NCBI GenBank assembly: GCA_934488615.1
Contig: CAKSSJ010000045.1
Coordinates: 1 to 8,370 of the forward strand
Origin: an uncultured Eubacteriales bacterium
GTDB taxonomy: Bacteria; Bacillota; Clostridia; Oscillospirales; Acutalibacteraceae
Length of the DNA: 8,370 nt
Direction of reading: 5' to 3'
The notes under the pieces are model-generated. The model saw only the letters and a list, made by a program, of their open reading frames with translations, was not told where the DNA came from and made no database searches. Shown in pieces: positions 1-5,879 of the stretch; the first letter of the stretch is position 1, and each line of letters begins with the position of its first letter. Both the position numbers and the translations under genes were made by a program.

Positions 1-8
1 GCTTTGCT

Positions 9-37
9 ATTATACCAAACCACCTCCCCTTTGTCAA
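9..37 (-). promoter_or_regulatory. Perfect-consensus sigma-A promoter firing off the left edge
   Basis: On the minus strand the -35 hexamer TTGACA (plus 32-37) and the -10 hexamer TATAAT (plus 9-14) are separated by exactly 17 bp. Both match the housekeeping sigma-A consensus in all positions. Transcription would start within the last few bases of the window and run leftward, so the gene it serves is not visible. Promoters this close to consensus in Clostridia often serve tRNA, rRNA or other strongly expressed genes; that is inference only. Confidence 0.85.
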
Positions 38-110
38 CACCTTTTTTCAATCTTTTTCACTTTTTTCCTCTTTTCCTCCCCTCTTTCTTCAACCTTCCCG
101 CGCGTTGCTT
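38..110 (-). promoter_or_regulatory. A-tract/polypurine region upstream of the edge promoter
   Basis: Almost all bases here are pyrimidines on the plus strand, so the minus strand is purine-rich. Immediately upstream of the minus-strand -35, A-runs lie at plus 42-47, 53-57, 61-66 and 71-74, with centres about 9-10 bp apart. Such near-helical spacing is typical of curved DNA and of UP-element-like upstream activation. No reading frame or RNA structure is evident in this stretch, and the regulatory role is inferred. Confidence 0.4.
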
Positions 111-157
111 TTGACCAATAGGAATATAAACCTTTGCGAATTCAATTTATATTTGTT

Positions 158-221
158 AAAAAGGCAAAAATGCCGTATGATGTCAATATGATTATATCAA
201 CATCATACGACATCATACGGC
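158..221 (-). terminator. Intrinsic terminator of the ketopantoate-reductase-family gene
   Basis: Starting 5 bases past the stop codon of the gene at 227-1246, the minus strand forms a perfect 13-bp stem (plus 209-221 pairing with 172-184), followed by ATTTTTGCCTTTTT. The loop is 24 nt and contains a second copy of the right-arm sequence: a 10-bp tandem repeat (acatcatacg at plus 200-209 and 210-219). The left arm could therefore pair with either copy. A small 4-bp hairpin (plus 163-174) sits in the T-rich tail. Confidence 0.75.
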
Positions 222-226
222 GGGGA

Positions 227-1246
227 TTATTTTTCAAGTCCTGCAAAGAGCTTTACGTTGTCGAAGGAGCACTTATATTTGCCCTGCTCGACACCGTGGA
301 TGATCTCGCAGACCTTATCGTTATAAGGCGTCGGGACACCGTACTTTCTGCCGTACTCGCATACAACGCCGTTGATCGCGTCTACCTCGCAAAGTCTGCC
401 CTTTTCAAGATCCTGAAGCATGCTTGCCTTGAGAAGTCTGTGCTTCTTGATGCAAACGGGAATAAGCGCAAAGGAGATTTTCTTCTTGATTCCGTTGCCC
501 TTATAATAAAGGAGCTTGACAACATCCTTGCCCTGAATCGGCTCAATCTTTATGCCCGCGGCATTTGCGACGTCAATACATTCCTTGATTATATTCTGAC
601 AGCAGACTCTCGATTCCTTATTCTCTGCCGCATCGCCGAAGGTGCCGCCGATTACGGCTGACATGCCCGAAAATGCACTGTTGATAAGGAGCTTTGACCA
701 GCGAACACCCATGAAATTGTCCTCAATCTCAACGGGACACATCTTTTCAAGCAGAGCCTTGACCTGCATGAGCTTCTCGTCCTTCTGTCCGTTCATTCTT
801 CCAAGTCCGAACGACATGCTGTCTGGTTCACTTGTAAGCTCAGATACACCCTTGCCGTGAAGGGTTGCGCCCCATGCGACGGTACAGCCCATTGTTCTGT
901 CCTCGCCGACAACCTTGGAGACCGAAAGCTCGGGAAGTCCGTTCTGAAGCGTGCAGACGATACAATCGTCGGTCATGTTCTTCTCAAGATTGCGAAGAAT
1001 GTTTTCATTATCAAGCTGCTTTGTGAGCAGGATTATAAGCTCGTATTTCTCGGTCATCTGATCGGGAGTGAGCGCATGGACGGGAACAGTCATGTTGACT
1101 GTTCCGATAATTTTAGCTCCGCCCTCGTTCATTGCGTCAACGTGCTCCTTATTTCTTGTGATAAGATCAACGTCAACACCCGCCTTAGAAAGATATGCGC
1201 CGAGAACCGTGCCGAGCGAGCCTGCGCCGTAAATTGCTGTTTTCAT
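227..1246 (-). CDS. Ketopantoate reductase family protein (PanE/ApbA-like)
   Basis: 339-residue cytosolic NAD(P)H-dependent oxidoreductase of the 2-dehydropantoate 2-reductase family. The classical member reduces ketopantoate to pantoate on the route to pantothenate and CoA. The Rossmann motif GAGSLG is at residues 7-12. Lys76 and Asn102 (in LQNG) match conserved active-site positions of the family. The helical C-terminal domain carries the catalytic-type Lys185 in RWSKLLINS, then SMLQDLEKG (about 275-283) and EVDAINGVV (287-295), which bind substrate in PanE. It is about 35 residues longer than E. coli PanE, with the extra length before SMLQD; clostridial relatives often share this. The ATG at 1246 is preceded by a GAGGG ribosome-binding site. 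A terminator and 154 bp separate it from the malic enzyme, so it is probably a separate transcript. No pantothenate genes lie nearby, so the true substrate could be another 2-oxo acid. Confidence 0.88.
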   Translation of the reverse strand: MKTAIYGAGSLGTVLGAYLSKAGVDVDLITRNKEHVDAMNEGGAKIIGTVNMTVPVHALTPDQMTEKYELIILLTKQLDNENILRNLEKNMTDDCIVCTLQNGLPELSVSKVVGEDRTMGCTVAWGATLHGKGVSELTSEPDSMSFGLGRMNGQKDEKLMQVKALLEKMCPVEIEDNFMGVRWSKLLINSAFSGMSAVIGGTFGDAAENKESRVCCQNIIKECIDVANAAGIKIEPIQGKDVVKLLYYKGNGIKKKISFALIPVCIKKHRLLKASMLQDLEKGRLCEVDAINGVVCEYGRKYGVPTPYNDKVCEIIHGVEQGKYKCSFDNVKLFAGLEK

Positions 1247-1288
1247 TGTAAAGCCCTCATTTCTTTGCAGTAGAATTTTTCGTCAGGT

Positions 1289-1310
1289 TGTGCAAAAAGT
1301 TATATGCACA
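1289..1310. repeat. Inverted repeat upstream of the reductase gene
   Basis: TGTGCA (1289-1294) and TGCACA (1305-1310) form a perfect 6-bp inverted repeat with a 10-bp AT-rich spacer. It lies about 45 bp upstream of the reductase start codon, within the likely promoter region. The geometry fits a dimeric repressor operator. I found no convincing -35/-10 pair here: a TATAAC on the minus strand overlaps the repeat but has no good -35. Confidence 0.3.
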
Positions 1311-1357
1311 TGGCGATTCAAATAAGCCGTTCGCCGCAATTTGTGCGGTGTTTCCTT

Positions 1358-1390
1358 AAAATATCGGACAGACCGAAGCCCGTCCGATAT
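1358..1390 (-). terminator. Intrinsic terminator of the glpK-dehydrogenase-malic enzyme transcript
   Basis: Ten bases after the malic enzyme stop, the minus strand folds into a 13-bp stem (plus 1390-1378 with 1373-1361, including two G-U pairs) closed by a C(UUCG)G tetraloop. UUCG is an exceptionally stable loop common in terminators. The following U-tract is short (AUAUUUU), so efficiency may be moderate. Confidence 0.8.
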
Positions 1391-1400
1391 AGTAAACTGT

Positions 1401-2570
1401 TTAGATTCTTGCTACGCCCGAATCGCGAGCAGCCTGTGCAACTGCCGCCGCAACGGTCTTGCCGACGCGGGGATCAAACGGCTTCGGAATGATATAATCT
1501 GCGGAAAGCTCCTCATCGGAAACAAGGCTTGCGAGTGCCTTTGCCGCCGCAATCTTCATTTCTTCATTGATGTCGCTTGCACGGACATCAAGTGCACCGC
1601 GGAAAATTCCGGGGAATGCGAGAACGTTATTGATCTGGTTCGGGAAGTCACTTCTGCCTGTTCCGACAACTGCTGCACCTGCCGCCTTTGCAAGGTCGGG
1701 CATGATTTCGGGAACAGGGTTAGCCATAGCGAGAACGATCGGATCCTTAGCCATCGACTTGATCATATCCTCGGTAACAACGCCGGGAGCGGAAACGCCG
1801 ATAAAGATATCTGCGCCCTTCATCGCATCGGCGAGCGAGCCTCTGATATGATTCTTGTTTGTGAAGTCTGCGATATCCTGCTTAGCGGGCTTGAGGTCGT
1901 CGCCGTCACAGATTATGCCCTTACGGTCGCACATGATGATGTTGCCCATGCCCATGCTTGTGAAGAGCTTTGCGATCGCAACACCTGCCGCTCCTGCGCC
2001 ATTGAATACTGCTGTGCAGTCCTCGATCTTCTTGCCGACGAGCTTCAAAGCGTTGATAATACCTGCCGAGCATATAACGGCTGTGCCGTGCTGATCGTCA
2101 TGGAAGATAGGAATATCGGCTTTCTCCTTGAGCTTTCTTTCGATCTCGAAGCATCTCGGAGCGGCGATATCCTCAAGGTTGATTCCGCCGAAGCTGCCGC
2201 AAAGCAGAGCAACGGTGTTTACGAACTCGTCAACGTCCTGTGTTCTGATGCAAAGAGGGAAAGCGTCAACTCCGCCGAACTCCTTGAAAAGAACGCACTT
2301 GCCCTCCATAACGGGCATACCTGCCTCGGGGCCGATATTGCCGAGACCGAGAACAGCCGAGCCGTCGGTGATAACGGCAACGAGGTTTGAACGGCGCGTA
2401 AGCTCATAGCTCTTGTTGATGTCCTTCTGAATTTCAAGACACGGCTGAGCAACACCGGGGGTGTAAGCAAGCGAAAGGGCGTCCTTATTGTCAACCTTTG
2501 CTCTCGCAACTACTTCTATCTTACCCTTCCACTCATAATGAAGTCTCAGGGATTCCTTTGCATAATCCAT
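1401..2570 (-). CDS. NAD-type malic enzyme (oxaloacetate-decarboxylating malate dehydrogenase)
   Basis: 389-residue cytosolic enzyme of the short bacterial malic enzyme family. It oxidatively decarboxylates malate to pyruvate and CO2 with reduction of NAD(P)+, using a divalent metal. Visible motifs are the catalytic Tyr36 in LAYTPGVA, Lys91 in the EGK...LFK segment, metal-ligand acidic residues in the LEDI (132-135) and DDQHGTA (158-164) segments, the dinucleotide-binding GAGAAG (191-196), ANPVPEIMPD, and GTGRSDFPNQ. An Asp (215) ends the second Rossmann strand, which favours NAD over NADP, though this is not decisive. Length is normal for the family and no phosphotransacetylase domain is fused. 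The ATG at 2570 has a CGGAGG ribosome-binding site and follows the dehydrogenase stop by 26 bp, so the two are almost surely co-transcribed and may share malate as substrate or product. Confidence 0.95.
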   Translation of the reverse strand: MDYAKESLRLHYEWKGKIEVVARAKVDNKDALSLAYTPGVAQPCLEIQKDINKSYELTRRSNLVAVITDGSAVLGLGNIGPEAGMPVMEGKCVLFKEFGGVDAFPLCIRTQDVDEFVNTVALLCGSFGGINLEDIAAPRCFEIERKLKEKADIPIFHDDQHGTAVICSAGIINALKLVGKKIEDCTAVFNGAGAAGVAIAKLFTSMGMGNIIMCDRKGIICDGDDLKPAKQDIADFTNKNHIRGSLADAMKGADIFIGVSAPGVVTEDMIKSMAKDPIVLAMANPVPEIMPDLAKAAGAAVVGTGRSDFPNQINNVLAFPGIFRGALDVRASDINEEMKIAAAKALASLVSDEELSADYIIPKPFDPRVGKTVAAAVAQAARDSGVARI

Positions 2571-2596
2571 TGTAATTATCCTCCGATTAAATTATT

Positions 2597-3706
2597 TTAT
2601 TTCTCCCACGGGAATACATAGTTAAGCTTGAGGTCGTCACGGACCTTGTTCATTTCAGCCTGAACGGACTCATTGATAGGAACACCGGAATCCTTTCTCT
2701 GAAGCCAAACATTGTACTCCTTCTCGCCTGCCGAGAAGATGTGATCGTGACCCGGTGCCTTCTTGGAAGCGCGAACAGAACGAATGATCTCGCCTGCCTT
2801 TTTCCTTGTCTGCTCCTCGCCGAGGAAGTGGTCGGTATCAATAGCGATGAAGAAATGGCCGAGATGATACGGTACAAGATTGCCGTTCTCATCCTTGCCG
2901 TCAAGCATCTTGCCGTAGTTACCGTCCTGAAGAGCTGCAGAAAGAAGCTCGATAACCATAGCGTAGCCGTAGCCCTTGTATCCGCCGAGAGCCTCGCCGA
3001 TACCGCCGAGTGTCGTCAGAGCGGCTGTGCCGTTACGGATCTTCTTGAGTGCCTCGCCTGCGTCGCCCTCAACGGGATTGCCGTCGATATCAATAACCGT
3101 ACCCGGATGAACCGGCTCGTCGATTCTTGCGTAATACTCGATCTTGCCGTTCTGAGTGATTGATGTTGCGCAGTCGATTACGAAGTTGAAATCCTCATCG
3201 GTCGGAATTCCGATCGTGAGCGGGTTTGTACCGAACATGCCCTCAACACCGAAGGTCGGAGCAACGGACGGACGTGCGTTTGTACCTGTAATACCGATAC
3301 ATCCTGCCTTTGCCGCCATAGATGCATAGTAGCCTGCTATACCGTAGTGGCAGGAATTACGAACAGCGACCATGCCCATGCCGTATTCCTTAGCCTTTTT
3401 GATTGCCATTTCCATCGACTTGTAGCCGATAACCTGACCCATACCGTCATGACCGTCAACAACAGCCGTTGTCGGTGTTTCCTTAACGATTTCAAAATTC
3501 GTGACGGGATTCTGAATGCCTGCTTCGATTCGATCAATGTAGATTGGCTTGAAGCGGTTACAGCCGTGGGATTCAATTCCGCGTCTGTCAGATTCAAGGA
3601 TAACGTCAACGACGATCTCGCAGTCCTCCGCGGGAACACCTACGCCCTTGAACGCATCAACCATAAAATCATGCAGTGTTTTCCAATCACATACAACTTT
3701 ACCCAT
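2597..3706 (-). CDS. Ldh_2-family malate/L-lactate-type dehydrogenase
   Basis: 369-residue NAD(P)-dependent 2-hydroxyacid oxidoreductase of the Ldh_2 (malate/L-lactate dehydrogenase) family, unrelated to the classical Rossmann lactate dehydrogenases. Diagnostic segments are SDRRGIESHGCNRF near residues 49-62 (the conserved SHG), NSCHYGIAGYY near 117-127 with the catalytic-type His, GTNPLTIGIP, the DCATS segment, and a glycine-rich GGYKGYGYAMVIELLSAAL in the C-terminal half. Length is normal. Family members act on malate, lactate, ureidoglycolate, sulfolactate or diketogulonate, so specificity cannot be read directly. The malic enzyme just downstream makes malate/oxaloacetate the best guess. 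The ATG at 3706 has a strong AGGAGGT ribosome-binding site 7 bases upstream and lies 52 bp after the glpK stop, across an AT-rich spacer in which I see no terminator. Confidence 0.92.
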   Translation of the reverse strand: MGKVVCDWKTLHDFMVDAFKGVGVPAEDCEIVVDVILESDRRGIESHGCNRFKPIYIDRIEAGIQNPVTNFEIVKETPTTAVVDGHDGMGQVIGYKSMEMAIKKAKEYGMGMVAVRNSCHYGIAGYYASMAAKAGCIGITGTNARPSVAPTFGVEGMFGTNPLTIGIPTDEDFNFVIDCATSITQNGKIEYYARIDEPVHPGTVIDIDGNPVEGDAGEALKKIRNGTAALTTLGGIGEALGGYKGYGYAMVIELLSAALQDGNYGKMLDGKDENGNLVPYHLGHFFIAIDTDHFLGEEQTRKKAGEIIRSVRASKKAPGHDHIFSAGEKEYNVWLQRKDSGVPINESVQAEMNKVRDDLKLNYVFPWEK

Positions 3707-3758
3707 AGTAGTACCTCCTATGTTAAATAAATAATTTATAAATTAAGATTGACCCTTA

Positions 3759-5270
3759 TCAATCAAAATCGTCCTCCTGTGCCCAGTTGCGTGAACGCTC
3801 AACGGCACGCTTCCAGTCTGCACAGAGCTTGTCTCTGACCTTCTTATCCATCTTCGGGATAAATACCTTTTCAACCTCGCGGTTCTTTTCTATCTCCTCG
3901 GGGGTTTTCCACATGCCGACGCAAAGGCCTGCAAGATATGCCGCGCCGAGAGCCGTTGTTTCAACGGTCTTGGGACGGTTGACAACCGTTCTGATGAGAT
4001 CCGCCTGGATCTGCATCATGATGTTGCTGACGCTTGCTCCGCCGTCAACACGAAGCTCTGAAAGAATGATATTGGAATCCTTTGTCATCGCTCTGAGAAG
4101 GTCGGTCATCTGGAAGCAGATGGATTCAAGCACCGCACGGCAGAAATGCGCACGGTTTACTCCCCTCGTCAAGCCGACTATCGTTCCTCTTGCGTACATG
4201 TCCCAGTACGGTGCACCGAGACCCGTGAACGCAGGAACAAGGAACATTCCGTTTGCGTTTTCAACGCTTTCGGCAAGCTCGTCAACACGGGGTGCGGTAT
4301 CGACCATATGAAGCTCATCTCTGAGCCACTTGATAACCGAGCCTGCGTTGAAGGCACTGCCCTCTATTGAATATGTAGTTTTGCCGTTGATGCTCCATGC
4401 AACACCGGTAAGAAGATTGTTTTCCGAACGAACGCGCTTTTCGCCTGTGTTCATCAAAAGGAAGCAGCCTGTTCCGTATGTGTTCTTCGCCTGTCCCGGA
4501 TTGAAGCACGCCTGACCGAACAGCGCCGACGGCTGATCGCCGATAGCACCGCAGATGGGCACGCCCTCAAGATCCTCAATACCGATAATTCCGGGAGCGA
4601 CCGTGCCGTAAACCTTGCTTGATTCAACAGGCTCGGGAAGCATACACATAGGCACACCGAGCTTCTCGCAAAGGAACTCGTCCCACTGAAGCTTGTCAAC
4701 GTCAAAAAGCATCGTTCTTGAAGCGTTGGAATAGTCCGTAACGTGAACCTTGCCGCCCGTGAGATTCCAGATAAGCCATGTTTCGACCGTGCCGAAAAGA
4801 AGCTCGCCGTTCTCGGCTCTCTCTCTTGCACCCTCAACATTGTCAAGGATCCATTTGATCTTGGTGCCCGAGAAATAAGCGTCAATGAGAAGTCCCGTAT
4901 GCTCGCGGATATAATCCCCGAGGCCCTGAGCCTTGAGCTCCTCGCAAAGCTCAGCGGTACGGCGGCACTGCCAAACGATTGCGTTATAGATCGGCTTTCC
5001 CGTCTCCTTATCCCACACGATGGTGGTTTCACGCTGGTTTGTGATGCCTATACCCGCAATTTTTTTAACGTCAAAATCACCCGAATTGATAACGGATGAA
5101 ATTGAGTGCATCTGACTGTAAAGAATATCCATCGGGTCATGCTCGACCCATCCCGACTTGGGGTAAATCTGTTCAAATTCATTCTGTGCCTTGGAAACAA
5201 TGCGTCCGCGCTTGTCAAAAACTATTGCACGGGAGCTGGTGGTTCCCTGGTCAAGTGCTAAAACATACAT
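3759..5270 (-). CDS. glpK: Glycerol kinase
   Basis: 503-residue full-length FGGY-family kinase that phosphorylates glycerol with ATP to sn-glycerol 3-phosphate in the cytosol, trapping glycerol that has entered the cell. The phosphate-binding loop DQGTTSSR is at residues 7-14. The expected glycerol ligands are present: Arg80-Glu81 in NQRET, Tyr132, and catalytic Asp245 in GDQPSALFGQ. The ATP-side motifs YGTGCFLLMNTG (265-276), RVDGGASVSN (407-416) and ETTALGAAYLAG (437-448) are also intact. The HFFG-type segment carrying the HPr-phosphorylated His of Bacillus/Enterococcus GlpK is replaced here by APGIIG (about 225-230), so that activation is probably absent. The ATG at 5270 follows a GGAGG at 8-base spacing. 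It is first in a leftward operon with the Ldh_2 dehydrogenase and malic enzyme; no glpF or glpD is in view. Confidence 0.97.
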   Translation of the reverse strand: MYVLALDQGTTSSRAIVFDKRGRIVSKAQNEFEQIYPKSGWVEHDPMDILYSQMHSISSVINSGDFDVKKIAGIGITNQRETTIVWDKETGKPIYNAIVWQCRRTAELCEELKAQGLGDYIREHTGLLIDAYFSGTKIKWILDNVEGARERAENGELLFGTVETWLIWNLTGGKVHVTDYSNASRTMLFDVDKLQWDEFLCEKLGVPMCMLPEPVESSKVYGTVAPGIIGIEDLEGVPICGAIGDQPSALFGQACFNPGQAKNTYGTGCFLLMNTGEKRVRSENNLLTGVAWSINGKTTYSIEGSAFNAGSVIKWLRDELHMVDTAPRVDELAESVENANGMFLVPAFTGLGAPYWDMYARGTIVGLTRGVNRAHFCRAVLESICFQMTDLLRAMTKDSNIILSELRVDGGASVSNIMMQIQADLIRTVVNRPKTVETTALGAAYLAGLCVGMWKTPEEIEKNREVEKVFIPKMDKKVRDKLCADWKRAVERSRNWAQEDDFD

Positions 5271-5298
5271 ATTGCTTTCCTCCGAAATTGAACGGCTG

Positions 5299-5339
5299 AA
5301 AAAAAAGAACAGAAAGCCAAGCTGTCTTTCAAACAGTTG
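5299..5339 (-). promoter_or_regulatory. Alternative-hairpin leader (attenuator-like) upstream of glpK
   Basis: Between the glpK promoter and start codon, the minus-strand transcript can form two competing hairpins. The first is a 9-bp stem with one bulged C and a GAA loop (plus 5339-5318). The second is an 8-bp stem with one bulged U and a 9-nt loop (plus 5329-5304), running into an 8-T run at 5306-5299. Both need the segment AAAGACAG (5329-5322). This is the layout of a terminator/antiterminator switch. In Bacillus the glp leaders are controlled by the antiterminator GlpP; whether a GlpP-like protein acts here is inference. The stems are AT-rich and only moderately stable. Confidence 0.5.
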
Positions 5340-5401
5340 ATTTTCCGTTCATTAAATGCTTTCCATAATTATACCGCCGTTCAAAATATTTATGTATGAT
5401 T

Positions 5402-5430
5402 ATTGTACTCTATTTATCTTGAAAAGTCAA
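5402..5430 (-). promoter_or_regulatory. Sigma-A promoter of the glpK operon
   Basis: The minus strand has TTGACT (plus 5425-5430), a 17-bp spacer and TACAAT (plus 5402-5407), one mismatch from consensus in each hexamer. Predicted initiation near 5395 gives a leader of about 125 nt before glpK. A second TATAAT lies closer to glpK (plus 5368-5373), but its -35 (TACATA) is weak. No clear cre (CcpA) site was found by eye. Confidence 0.8.
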
Positions 5431-5538
5431 CACTCTTTCACCCTGTTGCGAATAAATAAATGTATATATTCAACAAAATATAGGACAGGCAAAACAGAAA
5501 TAAATGTTTCGGGAGCTGTAACACACTTTTAAGTTTTC

Positions 5539-5546
5539 CATACAAT
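5539..5546 (+). promoter_or_regulatory. Likely -10 element for the Cys-rich microprotein
   Basis: CATACAAT matches the -10 consensus of the mother-cell sporulation factor sigma-E (CATACAnT), fits most of the sigma-K pattern (CATAnnnT), and contains a sigma-A-like TACAAT. The region where a sigma-A -35 should lie (about 5516-5522) shows no good TTGACA. An AC pair (5521-5522) sits 16 bp upstream, as sigma-K tolerates; the ATATT-type sigma-E -35 is absent. The ATG is 30 bp downstream. Sigma assignment is unresolved. Confidence 0.4.
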
Positions 5547-5576
5547 GTTAGTGTAAGACGAAAGGAGGTCAGAAAC

Positions 5577-5708
5577 ATGGGTTGCTGCAATAACTGGATC
5601 CTTATTCTCATAATCATCCTCTTATTCTCAGAGTGCGGTTGCGGCTGTGGCTGCGGTTGCGGAAACAACGGTACATCGTTCCTTAACAACAACGGTTGTG
5701 GTTGCTGA
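5577..5708 (+). CDS. Cys/Gly-rich single-span membrane microprotein
   Basis: 43-residue ORF with a strong ribosome-binding site AAAGGAGGT (5561-5569), 8 bases from GGAGG to the ATG, and an intrinsic terminator right after the stop, so it is very probably expressed. The protein begins MGCCNN, continues with a hydrophobic run WILILIIILLF (7-17) that fits one short membrane span, then an alternating Cys-Gly block (20-29: five Cys), NNGTSFLNNN, and ends GCGC. Nine of 43 residues are Cys. There is no lipobox or classical signal peptide. It resembles, by style only, the short Cys/Gly-rich and YjcZ-like proteins seen in spore-forming Firmicutes; I cannot assign a family or function. Metal binding, disulfide cross-linking into a coat, or a membrane redox role are possibilities. 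It stands alone between the divergent glpK operon and the apbE promoter. Confidence 0.8.
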   Translation: MGCCNNWILILIIILLFSECGCGCGCGCGNNGTSFLNNNGCGC

Positions 5709-5722
5709 CATTGACTGAGAAA

Positions 5723-5760
5723 GACGCCTGCGGACAGATGCTCGCAGGCGTCGCCTTTTT
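5723..5760 (+). terminator. Intrinsic terminator of the Cys-rich microprotein gene
   Basis: A perfect 10-bp GC-rich stem (GACGCCTGCG at 5723-5732 with CGCAGGCGTC at 5743-5752) has a 10-nt loop and is followed by GCC and five T residues. It begins 14 bases past the stop codon at 5706-5708 and insulates this gene from the apbE promoter downstream. Confidence 0.9.
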
Positions 5761-5781
5761 CATACATTCATTATGGTTATA

Positions 5782-5799
5782 TTGTTAAATTTTTAATTA
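5782..5799 (+). promoter_or_regulatory. Rex-like operator upstream of the apbE-rnf promoter
   Basis: The 18-bp sequence matches 12 of the 14 fixed bases of the clostridial Rex pattern TTGTTAA-N4-TTAACAA. The left half is perfect, and the right half reads TTAATTA. It ends 12 bp before the -35 hexamer of the apbE promoter. Rex is an NADH-sensing repressor of fermentation and electron-transfer genes, which suits an Rnf operon. The surroundings are AT-rich, so a chance match is possible. Confidence 0.4.
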
Positions 5800-5811
5800 G
5801 TTCCGTTTCTA

Positions 5812-5840
5812 TTGAATTTGTCTTTTTTTCATAGTATAAT
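5812..5840 (+). promoter_or_regulatory. Sigma-A promoter of the apbE-rnfC operon
   Basis: TTGAAT (5812-5817), a 17-bp spacer and a consensus TATAAT (5835-5840) precede apbE. Initiation near 5847 gives a leader of only about 33 nt, too short for a riboswitch. Confidence 0.85.
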
Positions 5841-5879
5841 ACATTAGATAATAACAAATGTCGAAAAAGGTGGATTGCT

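Noticed and set aside
154..171. Second Rex-like half site (TTGTTAA)
   Set aside because: The right half does not match, and it lies in the T-rich tail of a terminator rather than near a promoter.
200..219. Tandem 10-bp repeat considered as a CRISPR or satellite fragment
   Set aside because: There are only two adjacent copies without spacers, and they belong to a terminator stem.
134..661. Plus-strand open frame spanning the terminator and the reductase 3' end
   Set aside because: It starts in non-coding terminator sequence, lacks a good ribosome-binding site, and mirrors the reductase coding region.
1341..2390. Long open frame (about 349 codons) on the plus strand opposite the malic enzyme
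   Set aside because: The minus-strand protein has all malic enzyme motifs, whereas the plus-strand translation is Cys- and Asn-rich with no recognisable domain or ribosome-binding site. It is an antisense shadow of GC-biased codons.
5341..5430. CcpA cre site near the glpK promoter
   Set aside because: The nearest candidate, TGGAAAGCATTTAA on the minus strand, has G and C swapped at the central CG and lacks the final CA, so the match is poor.
5438..5767. Minus-strand open frame rich in Gln-Pro repeats across the microprotein gene
   Set aside because: The PQPQ repeats are the antisense reading of the Cys-Gly codons. The plus strand has the strong ribosome-binding site and correctly placed terminator.
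5847..5879. FMN or other riboswitch ahead of the flavin-related operon
   Set aside because: The predicted leader is about 33 nt, too short for any known flavin riboswitch, and no conserved elements are visible.
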